The notes below the pieces were generated by a model. That model had not been told where the DNA came from, did no database searches, and saw only the letters and a list, made by a program, of their open reading frames with translations. DNA of 64,000 bases. Source: Oceanicaulis sp. HLUCCA04. GTDB lineage: Bacteria; Pseudomonadota; Alphaproteobacteria; Caulobacterales; Maricaulaceae. Of the stretch, positions 7,379 to 16,065 are shown in pieces (the stretch's first letter is position 1; each line of letters opens with the position of its first letter). Both the position numbers and the translations under genes were made by a program. The stretch spans positions 353,724 to 417,723 of the forward strand of contig LJSH01000004.1 of assembly GCA_001314625.1 (NCBI GenBank). The letters are read 5' to 3'.

Positions 7379-8346
7379 TGCCGGCTGCTCTGTCCGCCGC
7401 GCAAGCCGGGGAGGGGGCAACCGAACCGGCCTGTCCCTTCGACTTCCCCATCCACGACCACATCACCACGCTGGAACTGTCCTCGGGGGCGTTTGTCACT
7501 GCGCGGGGGCGCGTGTACGGAAACCCCGGCGCGCCGGCCATCATCGTACTGGGCGGAATTTCCGCGCACCGCTTCCTGCTGGGTGATCACGCTGAACGGA
7601 CAAGCTGGTGGCCTGGCATTGCCGGGCCGGGGCTGGCGCTCGATCCGCTGCGTCACCGGCTGCTGGCCTTTGACTTCCTGGCCGAAGAGGTAGGGCCGTT
7701 TCCGCGCGTGGAAGATCAGGCAGAGGCGCTGCTGGCGCTGGCCGATGCGGCCGGGTTTGACACCTTCCAGATCGCCGGGGCGTCCTATGGCGGCACGATT
7801 GCGCTGGCGCTGGCTGCGCTGGCCCCTGAACGCGTTACGGGGCTGCACGTGCTGTGCGCGGCCCATTGTCCGCATCCGATGACGACGGCGCTCAGGGCCA
7901 TACAGCGTGACATTGTCGAGTTTGGGCTGGCGCGCGGTGATGGCGCTGGCGGGGTGGATCTCGCGCGCCGTCTGGCCATGACCACCTACCGCACGGCGCA
8001 AGAGTTCAAGGCCCGCTTCGACAAACCTGATCCTGGCTGCGCCGATGCTGCTGGCGTGGAAGCCTATCTGGCTGCGCGCGGCGGGGAGTATGCGGCCCGC
8101 ACCAGCCCGCAGCGCTTTCTGGCCTTGTCGCGCTCCATGGATGCGGCGCGCATCGACCCGGCGCGTATCCGTGTTCCGGCACGTGTGTTCGCGATAGAGG
8201 AAGACCGCCTCGTCCCGCCTGAGGACGCCAAGGCGCTGGCAGACGCCATACCCGGTGCGCAGTTGCATGTGTGTTCGAGCCTCTACGGCCATGACGGGTT
8301 CTTGAAGGAGATTGAAGCGGTGAGCCGCTTTCTGGAGGCGATATGA
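7378..8346 (+). CDS. metX: MetX-like homoserine O-acyltransferase (alpha/beta hydrolase fold)
   Basis: This 322-residue alpha/beta-fold protein would acylate homoserine with acetyl-CoA or succinyl-CoA as the first committed step to methionine. The nucleophile elbow reads GASYGG near residue 137, the early segment is PAIIVLGGISAHR, and the C-terminal His is in YGHDGFLKE. It is shorter and more divergent than classical MetX (about 370 residues), so acyl specificity is unknown. Support comes from the operon: it starts within the hom stop codon and its own stop overlaps the next start (ATGA). An unrelated hydrolase is the alternative but fits the context less well. Confidence 0.75.
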   Translation: MPAALSAAQAGEGATEPACPFDFPIHDHITTLELSSGAFVTARGRVYGNPGAPAIIVLGGISAHRFLLGDHAERTSWWPGIAGPGLALDPLRHRLLAFDFLAEEVGPFPRVEDQAEALLALADAAGFDTFQIAGASYGGTIALALAALAPERVTGLHVLCAAHCPHPMTTALRAIQRDIVEFGLARGDGAGGVDLARRLAMTTYRTAQEFKARFDKPDPGCADAAGVEAYLAARGGEYAARTSPQRFLALSRSMDAARIDPARIRVPARVFAIEEDRLVPPEDAKALADAIPGAQLHVCSSLYGHDGFLKEIEAVSRFLEAI

Positions 8347-9500
8347 GCCGGGACCGGACACGCGAAGCCCTCGCCACGCGTGCCGCACGCGCCGGGATCA
8401 ATGCCGATCCCGGCCATGGCGGCATCGTTGCGCCCATCAATGTCGCTGCGACCTATTTGCGCGATGATGCGGCCATTCCCGGCAAGTTTGACTATGCGCG
8501 TACGAACGCGCCCACACGGGCCGTGCTGGCCGAGGCAATAGCCGGGCTGGAAGGCGCGGAAGGGGCGTGCCTGACCGCGTCGGGGATGGCGGCGATCGAT
8601 CTGATCTTGAATCTTCTGCCTGCCGGTGCGCGCATCGTCGCGGCGCACGATTGCTATGGCGGTACGCAGCGCCTGTTCAACGCGCGCGCGCCCCAGCGCG
8701 GGTTCGAGATCGTCTACGCCGATGCCACTGATCTTTCAGCGCTCGAAGCGGCGCTCAAACCGGGTGCGGCACTGCTCTTTCTGGAAACCCCGTCCAATCC
8801 GCGCCTGCGCATCACCGATATCGAAGCAGCGAGCGCGCTGGGCCATGGCGCAGGCGCTCTGGTGGCGGTCGACAACACCGTCCTGTCGCCCGCCTTGCAA
8901 CGCCCGCTGGAGCTGGGGGCGGATATCGTGGTCAGCTCGCTGACCAAGATCATAAACGGGCATTCGGACATGGTGGGCGGCGTGGTGTGCGCGCGCGATA
9001 GTGCCGTGCTGGACGATCTGGCCTGGTGGCTGAACGCGTCGGGGACGGGGCTTGGACCGTTTGACGCGTTTCTGGCGACACGCGGGCTGCGCACCCTGCC
9101 GCTGCGGGCCAGGGCACAGTCAGACAGCGCGCTGGAACTGGCCGGACGGCTGGCAGCCCATGACCGGGTCAGCCATGTCGATTATCCCGGTCTTGCCGCT
9201 CACCCCGGTCACGCGCTCGCGGCGCGCCAGCAATCAGGCCGTTTTGGTCCGCTGGTCAGCCTTGAGGTGAAAGGTGATGCGCGCCGTTTTCTCGAAGGGC
9301 TGGAGCTTTTCTCGCTCGCCCAGTCACTGGGCGGAGCAGAAAGCCTTGTCAGCGTGCCGGCCCTGATGACCCATGCCGCGATGAGCCCGCAGGCGCGCGC
9401 AGATGCGGGGATCAGCGACTCGCTGGTCCGTTTGTCAGTCGGGCTGGAAGATGGGGATGATCTCTGGCGCGATCTGGAGACGGCTCTGGCCAGACTTTAA
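8343..9500 (+). CDS. Cys/Met-metabolism PLP enzyme (cystathionine gamma-synthase or O-acylhomoserine sulfhydrylase)
   Basis: This 385-residue fold-type I PLP enzyme uses O-acylhomoserine from the preceding gene to form cystathionine or homocysteine. The PLP lysine is in SSLTKIINGHSDMVGG near residue 201; other family motifs are YARTNAPTRAVLAEAIAGLE, LTASGMAAI, DCYGGTQRLF and LETPSNPRLRITDI. Late motifs QSLGGAESLVSVPALMTHA and VRLSVGLED are those of the MetB/MetZ group. The sequence alone does not separate cystathionine synthase from direct sulfhydrylase. Translational coupling to metX is indicated by the ATGA overlap at 8343-8346. Confidence 0.88.
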   Translation: MSRDRTREALATRAARAGINADPGHGGIVAPINVAATYLRDDAAIPGKFDYARTNAPTRAVLAEAIAGLEGAEGACLTASGMAAIDLILNLLPAGARIVAAHDCYGGTQRLFNARAPQRGFEIVYADATDLSALEAALKPGAALLFLETPSNPRLRITDIEAASALGHGAGALVAVDNTVLSPALQRPLELGADIVVSSLTKIINGHSDMVGGVVCARDSAVLDDLAWWLNASGTGLGPFDAFLATRGLRTLPLRARAQSDSALELAGRLAAHDRVSHVDYPGLAAHPGHALAARQQSGRFGPLVSLEVKGDARRFLEGLELFSLAQSLGGAESLVSVPALMTHAAMSPQARADAGISDSLVRLSVGLEDGDDLWRDLETALARL

Positions 9501-9507
9501 AGAGCGT

Positions 9508-10431
9508 CTAGCGCCGCCAGGTCAGGGAGAAGGCGGCAAAGTCCTCCGACGTGTCCCAGGACTGGTTTGGCATGGACCAGCTGGTCTCGCGGCGCACATA
9601 GGCCAGTGACACATCTACGCCGCTCACCCGCAGGGCCATGCCCGCCTGCTGGTCGCCGACCATGGCATAGGGCTGAAGGGTGAAGGTCTGGCGCAAGGTG
9701 CGCTCATCGCCAGGCTGATAGATGAGGGCCTGACGGTCGGCGCCGGCAAAGAACCACCATCCGCCATTGGCTTCATGTTCGGCGCCCAGATACTGGCCGA
9801 CGCGCACGGTGGCCCCGACCTCGGTCGCGGAGCCTTCATCACCAAAGCTGATCCCGGCATGCGGGCGCAGGCCCATATCCAGTTCACCATCGCTGCCGCG
9901 CGTATCAAACCGGCCCTCATAGCTCAGCGCGACGGAGCGGCCGCGGGGGCGGTCTGCAGAGAAGCGCCAGGCCGGCATTTCGGCGGCGGAGGGAGACAAT
10001 GATGCGGTGACCCAGTCTGGCTGCTGGGCGTCGAACACGGAAACACGCAACTGGCCGCCGCTCGGCGTCCGGGCGACAACGGTGTCAGACGCGTGGAACG
10101 CACCAAAACTGCTGCGAAGCTGGCGGGCGTCACCGGCGGACAGCCCGGAGACGGCGATGGCCCACGCGCCATTGCCGGACGTGTGAGCCGGCGCGTTCCG
10201 ATATAGCGAACCGCGCTCCATCGACAGGCGCATGGACGGCATCGGCCCGGCCGACAAATCCTCCAGCAGAGGGGCCATGATGATGGCGCGGGTGTCAGGG
10301 CTGGCGTCGTGATCCTGGGCGGAGACGGGAGACGGTGCGATTGCCCCGCCGAGGCCTGCGCAAACCGCAAGCGCGGTAAGGCCGCCAGCCTTTCCGGCGC
10401 AGTGCGCGATATGGCTTACCCCGGTGGTCAC
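9508..10431 (-). CDS. Outer-membrane beta-barrel protein, LpxR-like C-terminal half
   Basis: This 307-residue protein has a signal peptide ending near PSPVSAQD. The second half has alternating beta strands that resemble the LpxR/DUF2219 lipid A deacylase family: GATVRVGQYLG, GWWFFAGADRQALIYQ, then YAMVGDQQAGMALRVSGVDV and LAYVRRETSW near the end. The N-terminal half lacks the catalytic asparagine/histidine segment (DHWFTNG-like) of LpxR. It may therefore be a barrel without 3'-O-deacylase activity. The gene runs convergently toward the methionine operon, 7 bases away. Confidence 0.55.
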   Translation of the reverse strand: MTTGVSHIAHCAGKAGGLTALAVCAGLGGAIAPSPVSAQDHDASPDTRAIIMAPLLEDLSAGPMPSMRLSMERGSLYRNAPAHTSGNGAWAIAVSGLSAGDARQLRSSFGAFHASDTVVARTPSGGQLRVSVFDAQQPDWVTASLSPSAAEMPAWRFSADRPRGRSVALSYEGRFDTRGSDGELDMGLRPHAGISFGDEGSATEVGATVRVGQYLGAEHEANGGWWFFAGADRQALIYQPGDERTLRQTFTLQPYAMVGDQQAGMALRVSGVDVSLAYVRRETSWSMPNQSWDTSEDFAAFSLTWRR

Positions 10432-10564
10432 GACGGCACTCCTGTGTTGCCTGCTTCGCTACCAATCTAACGTTTCATAACTCTAACAGGTTCCCGTGAA
10501 ATCCGCCTCCATAATCGCGCCATCGCGCTTAACTGTCTGTGAATACTGACGCACGCCTGCAACC

Positions 10565-10592
10565 AAAAAGGGGAGGCACAAAGCCTCCCCTT
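10565..10592 (-). terminator. Rho-independent terminator of nrdA
   Basis: An inverted repeat of AAGGGGAGGC and GCCTCCCCTT (10568-10592) has a 5-base loop. Read on the minus strand it is followed by a T run and lies 25 bases downstream of the nrdA stop codon. It suggests nrdA ends the transcript, with nrdB not adjacent. Confidence 0.85.
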
Positions 10593-10617
10593 GCAGAACT
10601 TCAATACCGCCAAGGCC

Positions 10618-12498
10618 TTACTGGCAGGCCAGGCATTCCTCATATTCGGTCCGGGCCGCTGCTTGCATGGCCGTTTCCATGTCATCCTTGCTTTCGGTTC
10701 CGGCAAAGGCGGTGCGCTGGACCGATTTGGAACGGCAATAGTAGAGCGACTTGATTCCGCGCTCCCACGCCGTCCAGTGCAGCATGTGCAGATCCCATTT
10801 ATCGACATTGCCCGGCAGGAAGATGTTCAGCGACTGCGACTGGCAGATGAAAGGCGTGCGGTCGGCTGCGTGCTCGATCACCCAGCGCTGATCGAGCTCG
10901 AACGCGGTCTTGAACACGTCCTTCTCGTCGGCGCTCAGAGCCTCGAGATGCTGGACCGAGCCCTCGTGCTCCAGAATGGAATTCCACGTGGTCTGCGTGT
11001 TGATGCCCTTCTCGTCGAGCAGCTTTTCCAGATACGGGTTCTTCACGGTGAACGAGCCCGACAGGGTCTTGTGCGTGTAGACATTGGCCGGGATCGGTTC
11101 AATGCCGGCACTGGTGCCGCCGCAAATGATCGAGATGGAGGCTGTCGGCGCGATGGCGAGCTTGTGCGAGAAGCGCGCTTTCACGCCGCTTTCGGCGGCA
11201 TCCGGGCAGGCGCCGCGCTCTTCGGCGAGCTTTACCGAGGCGCGGTCCGCGCCCTGGCGCAAATGCTTGAACAGCTTGCGGTTCCAGCTTGCGGCCATGG
11301 CCGATTCAAACGGGATATTCATCGCCTGCAGGAAGGAGTGGAAGCCCATCAGCCCAAGGCCGACAGAACGTTCACGCCAGGCCGAATAGGTCGCCCGGTC
11401 CATCTCGTCGGGTGCGCGGTCGATAAAGTCCTGCAGCACATTGTCGAGGAAGCGGAACAAATCTTCCAGGAAGCCCGGATCATCTTTCCACTCGAGGAAT
11501 TTTTCCGCATTGACCGAGGACAGGCAGCACACGGCGGTACGGTCACGCCCCAGATGGTCGATGCCGGTCGGCAGCATGATTTCCGAACACAGATTGGACT
11601 GGCGCACTTTCAGGCCCAGCTTCTTCTGGAACATGGGCAGCGCGTTGTTCACGGTGTCGGAATAGATGATGTAGGGCTCGCCGGTCTGCAGGCGCAGCTC
11701 GAGAATCTTCTGCCACAGCTTGCGCGCGGAGATCGATTTGACGACTTCGCCTGATTTCGGCGAGAGGAGCGCAAAATCCTTGTCGTCGCGCACCGCATTC
11801 ATGAACTCGTCGGTGATGTTCAGCCCGTGATGGAGATTGAGGCTCTTACGGTTGAAATCGCCTGACGTTTTGCGGATTTCGAGGAATTCCTCGATTTCCG
11901 GGTGGTGGACGTCCAGATAGACCGCCGCCGAACCGCGGCGCAGCGAGCCTTGCGAAATGGCAAGGGTGAGCGAATCCATCACGCGGATGAACGGAATGAT
12001 GCCGGAGGTCTGCCCGTTCTGGCCGACCTTCTCGCCGATGGAGCGCACATGGCCCCAATAGGTGCCGATGCCGCCGCCATTGGATGCCAGCCAGACATTT
12101 TCCGTCCAGGTAGCCACGATATCGTCGAGCGAATCGTCCACCGAGTTGAGGAAGCAGGAAATGGGCAGGCCGCGCGCGGCCCCGCCATTGGACAGGACGG
12201 GCGTCGCGGGCATAAACCACAGGCGCGACATGTAGTCGTAAAGGCGCTGGGCGTGAGCGGTGTCGTCTGCATAGGCGGTCGCCACGCGCGCAAACATGTC
12301 CTGATAGCTTTCGCCGGGCAGGAGATACCGGTCGACCAGCGTCTTCTTGCCGAAATCGGTCAGAAGCTCATCGCGCGACGGATCGGTCTTCACGCTCTCC
12401 ACAAGGCGAAGTGTGACGGCCTTGGGCTTGCCGCGCCGCGAGCGCTGCCCGCCTTGTGTGGCGGTGCCGGACATCGGTACTGAGTCAAACGGCGTCAT
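10618..12498 (-). CDS. nrdA: Ribonucleoside-diphosphate reductase alpha subunit (class I)
   Basis: This 626-residue catalytic subunit reduces ribonucleotides to deoxyribonucleotides using a radical supplied by a beta subunit. Conserved elements include TPVLSNGGAARGLPISCFLN (first active-site Cys), SNGGGIGTYWG, SLRRGSAAVYLDVHHPEI and RQSNLCSEIMLPT (second active-site Cys). The C-terminal EYEECLACQ carries the shuttle cysteines. The length is typical of alphaproteobacterial NrdA without an N-terminal ATP cone. No nrdB is next to it in the window. NrdR boxes are upstream and a terminator is downstream. Confidence 0.95.
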   Translation of the reverse strand: MTPFDSVPMSGTATQGGQRSRRGKPKAVTLRLVESVKTDPSRDELLTDFGKKTLVDRYLLPGESYQDMFARVATAYADDTAHAQRLYDYMSRLWFMPATPVLSNGGAARGLPISCFLNSVDDSLDDIVATWTENVWLASNGGGIGTYWGHVRSIGEKVGQNGQTSGIIPFIRVMDSLTLAISQGSLRRGSAAVYLDVHHPEIEEFLEIRKTSGDFNRKSLNLHHGLNITDEFMNAVRDDKDFALLSPKSGEVVKSISARKLWQKILELRLQTGEPYIIYSDTVNNALPMFQKKLGLKVRQSNLCSEIMLPTGIDHLGRDRTAVCCLSSVNAEKFLEWKDDPGFLEDLFRFLDNVLQDFIDRAPDEMDRATYSAWRERSVGLGLMGFHSFLQAMNIPFESAMAASWNRKLFKHLRQGADRASVKLAEERGACPDAAESGVKARFSHKLAIAPTASISIICGGTSAGIEPIPANVYTHKTLSGSFTVKNPYLEKLLDEKGINTQTTWNSILEHEGSVQHLEALSADEKDVFKTAFELDQRWVIEHAADRTPFICQSQSLNIFLPGNVDKWDLHMLHWTAWERGIKSLYYCRSKSVQRTAFAGTESKDDMETAMQAAARTEYEECLACQ

Positions 12499-12575
12499 GG
12501 TCCAAACCGCTCCTTCGTGCAGGGCGCAAAATGCCTTGGCGCAGAGCCAAGGTGTGCGCGCCGCCTTAACAAAAA

Positions 12576-12622
12576 CCTATACATGCTGTGTGGCTTCCCC
12601 CGGAAACCGCTACATATAGTGC
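12576..12622. promoter_or_regulatory. Tandem NrdR boxes upstream of nrdA
   Basis: Two imperfect copies of the NrdR box consensus (acaCwAtATaTwGtgt) lie at 12576-12591 (10 of 16) and 12607-12622 (12 of 16, core ACATATAGTG). Their starts are 31 bases apart, three helical turns, as in known NrdR-controlled promoters. They sit 78-124 bases before the nrdA start. The gap 12499-12776 holds nothing else that I recognise. Confidence 0.7.
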
Positions 12623-12776
12623 TAAGGGTCTGCCGGGGCGTCAACGGCCCATAGGCGCTCAAACCCAACTTTTTGGTAAACAAACCCTTAACACATCGGT
12701 GTCCGTATCCGGACTCTTTAACGCTTTCGGGGCTGTAGCGCCGATGCGTTTAGGTGTGGAAAGCTGGCAGCGATAC

Positions 12777-15700
12777 TCAGCCCAGATTCAAGAGCTCCGG
12801 GTCGCCGCCCTGGGCCGCGATATTGATCGTCACCACCCGCTCGGCGGCGAAGCGGTAGAGATAGTGCGGTCCCCCGGCTTTCGGGCCGGTCCCCGACAGG
12901 CCCTCTCCGCCGAAAGGTTGCACGCCGACGACCGCGCCGGTCATGTTGCGGTTCACATAGGTATTGCCGGCCGGAACCGCGCCGCGCACCGAATCAAGGA
13001 ATCGCTGGAGGCGCGAATGCACACCCAGCGTCAGCCCGTAGCCCTTGGCGGCCAGCTCACCGGCCAGCTTTGGCAGATCGGAGCGCTTGTATCGGATGAC
13101 GTGCAGGACCGGTCCGAACACTTCGCGGTCCATGCCCGCCAGCGATGGCAGCTCGACCAGTACCGGCGCAAAGAAATGCCCCGCGTCCTTGTGTGCGTGC
13201 GTCAGCGGCGCGCGGTGAAGAATACTGGCCTCGCGCTCCATGCGTTCAGCATGGCTGCTCAGCATTTCCAGCGCGTCCTCATCAATGACCGGGCCGATAT
13301 CGGTCGCCGGGTCTGCCGGATCGCCAAGGGTCAGCGCATCCATCGCGCCTTTCAGGGCCGTGATCGTGTTATCGGCGGTTTCACGCGGCAGGAAGAGGAT
13401 ACGCAAGGCAGAGCAGCGCTGCCCGGCGGATCCGAAGGCCGAGAGAATCGCGTCATCGACGACCTGTTCCTTAAGTGCAGACGTATCCACGAACATGGCG
13501 TTGAGCCCGCCGGTCTCCGCGATCAGGGGCAGGATCGGCCCGTCGCGTCCGGCCAGCGTGCGGTTGATGATGTGCGCCACCTCGGTGGAGCCGGTGAAGG
13601 CGACACCGCCCAGCAATGGATGGCCGGTCATCAGCGCGCCGATACGGCCATGACCGGGAACAAGCTGGAGTACATCCTTGGGCAGGCCTGCTTTGTGAAA
13701 CAGGCTGACGGCCTCAAAGGCCACCAGCGGGGTCTGCTCGGCTGGTTTGGCAACGACCGTATTGCCTGCGGCCAGCGCGGCGGCAATCTGGCCGGTAAAG
13801 ATCGCCAGCGGGAAGTTCCACGGGCTGATACAGGCAAACACGCCCCGGCCGGCGAGTTCGAGGTGGTTGGTCTCCCCCGCCGGGCCGGGCATCCGGTTGG
13901 CATGGCTGAACTTGGCTTCGGCCTCGGCGGCGTAATAGCGCAGGAAATCGACCGCCTCGCGCACTTCGGCCACGCCGTCAGTGAGCGTCTTGCCGGCCTC
14001 TCGCGACACGATGGCGATAAAGCGGGCTGTGTCGGCTTCCAGCGCGTCGGCGAGTTTTCGTAAAATCGCCGCGCGGGCCGGCCCGCCCAGACGGTCCCAG
14101 CCTTCGAAAGCCTTGTGGGCGGCGGCAAAGGCGGCATCGACCATGGCTTCGTCAGCGTCCACCACCGTGGCGACAATCGTGGCGGTATCAGACGGGTTGG
14201 TCACCGGCCGCGCCTTGCCCGTTTTCAACTTGCCCGACAGGATCGGGCCGCAGGCATGGGGCATGGCCTTGTCAAAACGCGCTTGTGCCTCGGCCAGCGT
14301 CGTGCGCACAGCGGCCTGTGACAGGTCAACGCCCGCAGAATTGTCCCGGTGGGGGCCGTAAAGCCGGGGCGGCGCCGGGATGAAGGGGTGGCGGTCCATG
14401 CTGTCGGCCCCCTCGAACGGGCCGCGCGCCACATCGGCGGCAGGCACGTCAGGGTCGAGGAAGGAATGGACAAAAGAGGTATTGGCCCCGTTCTCCAGCA
14501 GACGCCGCACCAGATAGGGCAGCAGGTCTTCATGACTGCCGACCGGCGCATAGACGCGCACCGGACGCAGGGTGAAGGCGTCTGCCGCTGCCAGATAGAG
14601 CGGTTCGCCCATGCCGTGCAGGCGCTGGAATTCGTAATTTTCATTGCCCAGCTCGGCGGCGATGGCGCGCACCGAACACAGCGTGTGGGCATTATGGGTG
14701 GCAAACTGGGGATAGAGGGCTTCGGGCTCGGCCAGCATGGCGCGCGCGCATGCCAGATAGTTCAGATCCGTCGCTGCCTTGGTGGTCCAGACCGGAAAAT
14801 CCGGCCAGCCATTCATGTGGGCGAACTTCACCTCGGTGTCCCAGTAGGCGCCCTTGACCAGCCGGACCATCAGGCGCCGCCCGCTTGCCTGGCCGAGCTC
14901 AGCCAGCTTGCCGATCGCCGCGCGGGCGCGCTTCTGATAGGCCTGCAGGGCGAGCCCCAGCCCGTCCCAGCCGGCCAGTGACGGCTCATGGGCCAGGCGT
15001 TCAAGGATCATCAACTGCAAGACCAGACGATCAGATTCCTCGGCATCAAGGCAGAAGCCGATATTGGCCGCTTTGGCCGCTTCAGCCTGTTCGAGCACCT
15101 TGGGATAAAGCTCGCGCCACAGGGCCTCGCGCTTGAAGATCGTGTAGCGCGGATGGAGCGCAGAAAGCTTCACCGAAACGCCGTCCACCGCCTCTACGGG
15201 GCGGTCCTTGCGCGCTTTTGCAACCGTCGCGATCGCGTCCATATAGCGGGTGTGATAGCGCGCTGCATCGGCGTGTGTACGGGCGCCTTCGCCCAGCATG
15301 TCGAAGGAAAACAGCGGATAATGGCCGTGCGGCACTTTCCACGCATGGCCGCGCCTTATCGCCCCCTGTATGGACCGTCCAAGGACGAATTGCTCGCCCA
15401 GAATACGCATGGCCTGACGCGTTGCGGTGCGGATCACTGGCTCGCCGACCCGCCCGGCCACGTTGCGGAAATAGGCGCCGGGATCCTTGCGCGCCTGCGG
15501 GTCGAGCTCCATCAGCGAGCCCGACAGCATCAGGCCCAGCGTGGAGGCATTGACCAGCCAGTTTTCCGATTTCCAAGCATGCTCGCCCCACGAGCCCGAC
15601 CCGATCTTCTCGGCAATCAGCGCATCGGCGGTGCGCGCATCGGGCACGCGCAGAAGCGCTTCGGCCAGGCACATCAGGGCCAGCCCTTCCTTGTTGGAAA

Positions 15701-15923
15701 GGCCAAACTCCTGAAGGAAGGATTCCATCAGCCCGGTGCGTGTCTTCGCAGTGCGGGCGCGCTCGACAAGGTCAATCGCCGCCTTCGCCACATCCGCGCG
15801 CGCGGCGCTGTCCAGTCCGGCCTGCGCGTTCAGTGCGCGCACCGTCTCGCTCTCGGGCGAAAATTTGAGGCTGTCGAGCTGGTCCCAGTCGATGCCGGCG
15901 GGCGCGGATTGTGTCTGGCTCAT
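12777..15923 (-). CDS. putA: Bifunctional proline dehydrogenase / glutamate semialdehyde dehydrogenase PutA
   Basis: This 1048-residue enzyme oxidizes proline to glutamate in two steps. The first half is the FAD-dependent proline dehydrogenase barrel (SVKLSALHPRY, LMVRLVKGAYWDTEVK, ATHNAHT). The second half is an NAD-dependent aldehyde dehydrogenase (SPWNFPLAIFTGQIAAALAA, GVAFTGSTEVAHIINR, ETGGLNAMFVD and catalytic Cys in SAGQRCSALR). There is no N-terminal ribbon-helix-helix domain, so it is the short non-regulatory type that cannot repress its own gene. Start ATG 15923 (MSQTQSAPAG) was preferred over an upstream in-frame ATG with no family similarity. It diverges from the glycosyltransferase gene. 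Confidence 0.95.
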   Translation of the reverse strand: MSQTQSAPAGIDWDQLDSLKFSPESETVRALNAQAGLDSAARADVAKAAIDLVERARTAKTRTGLMESFLQEFGLSNKEGLALMCLAEALLRVPDARTADALIAEKIGSGSWGEHAWKSENWLVNASTLGLMLSGSLMELDPQARKDPGAYFRNVAGRVGEPVIRTATRQAMRILGEQFVLGRSIQGAIRRGHAWKVPHGHYPLFSFDMLGEGARTHADAARYHTRYMDAIATVAKARKDRPVEAVDGVSVKLSALHPRYTIFKREALWRELYPKVLEQAEAAKAANIGFCLDAEESDRLVLQLMILERLAHEPSLAGWDGLGLALQAYQKRARAAIGKLAELGQASGRRLMVRLVKGAYWDTEVKFAHMNGWPDFPVWTTKAATDLNYLACARAMLAEPEALYPQFATHNAHTLCSVRAIAAELGNENYEFQRLHGMGEPLYLAAADAFTLRPVRVYAPVGSHEDLLPYLVRRLLENGANTSFVHSFLDPDVPAADVARGPFEGADSMDRHPFIPAPPRLYGPHRDNSAGVDLSQAAVRTTLAEAQARFDKAMPHACGPILSGKLKTGKARPVTNPSDTATIVATVVDADEAMVDAAFAAAHKAFEGWDRLGGPARAAILRKLADALEADTARFIAIVSREAGKTLTDGVAEVREAVDFLRYYAAEAEAKFSHANRMPGPAGETNHLELAGRGVFACISPWNFPLAIFTGQIAAALAAGNTVVAKPAEQTPLVAFEAVSLFHKAGLPKDVLQLVPGHGRIGALMTGHPLLGGVAFTGSTEVAHIINRTLAGRDGPILPLIAETGGLNAMFVDTSALKEQVVDDAILSAFGSAGQRCSALRILFLPRETADNTITALKGAMDALTLGDPADPATDIGPVIDEDALEMLSSHAERMEREASILHRAPLTHAHKDAGHFFAPVLVELPSLAGMDREVFGPVLHVIRYKRSDLPKLAGELAAKGYGLTLGVHSRLQRFLDSVRGAVPAGNTYVNRNMTGAVVGVQPFGGEGLSGTGPKAGGPHYLYRFAAERVVTINIAAQGGDPELLNLG

Positions 15924-16065
15924 ATGGATCCCGTCTCGAAGCGTGACGGAAATGACTTTGGCCACAACGCTTGCAGGCAGGCAAGGCCACAGCACCGCAA
16001 CCCTTCGCTTGCAACCGAAAACGCGTTATGAGCACCGGCTCGACACTTAAAAATGAGGCTGGCCG

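Noticed and set aside
10591..11754. Plus-strand open frame antisense to nrdA
   Set aside because: nrdA has all catalytic motifs on the minus strand; the antisense frame is compositionally typical of a shadow.
12675..12692. Possible CtrA-type site (GTAA ... TTAAC) upstream of nrdA
   Set aside because: The half sites are 8 rather than 7 bases apart and the first is imperfect, so it does not meet the TTAA-N7-TTAA pattern.
12588..16031. Two long plus-strand open frames antisense to putA
   Set aside because: Both lie entirely opposite the well-supported PutA domains and show no recognisable protein features.
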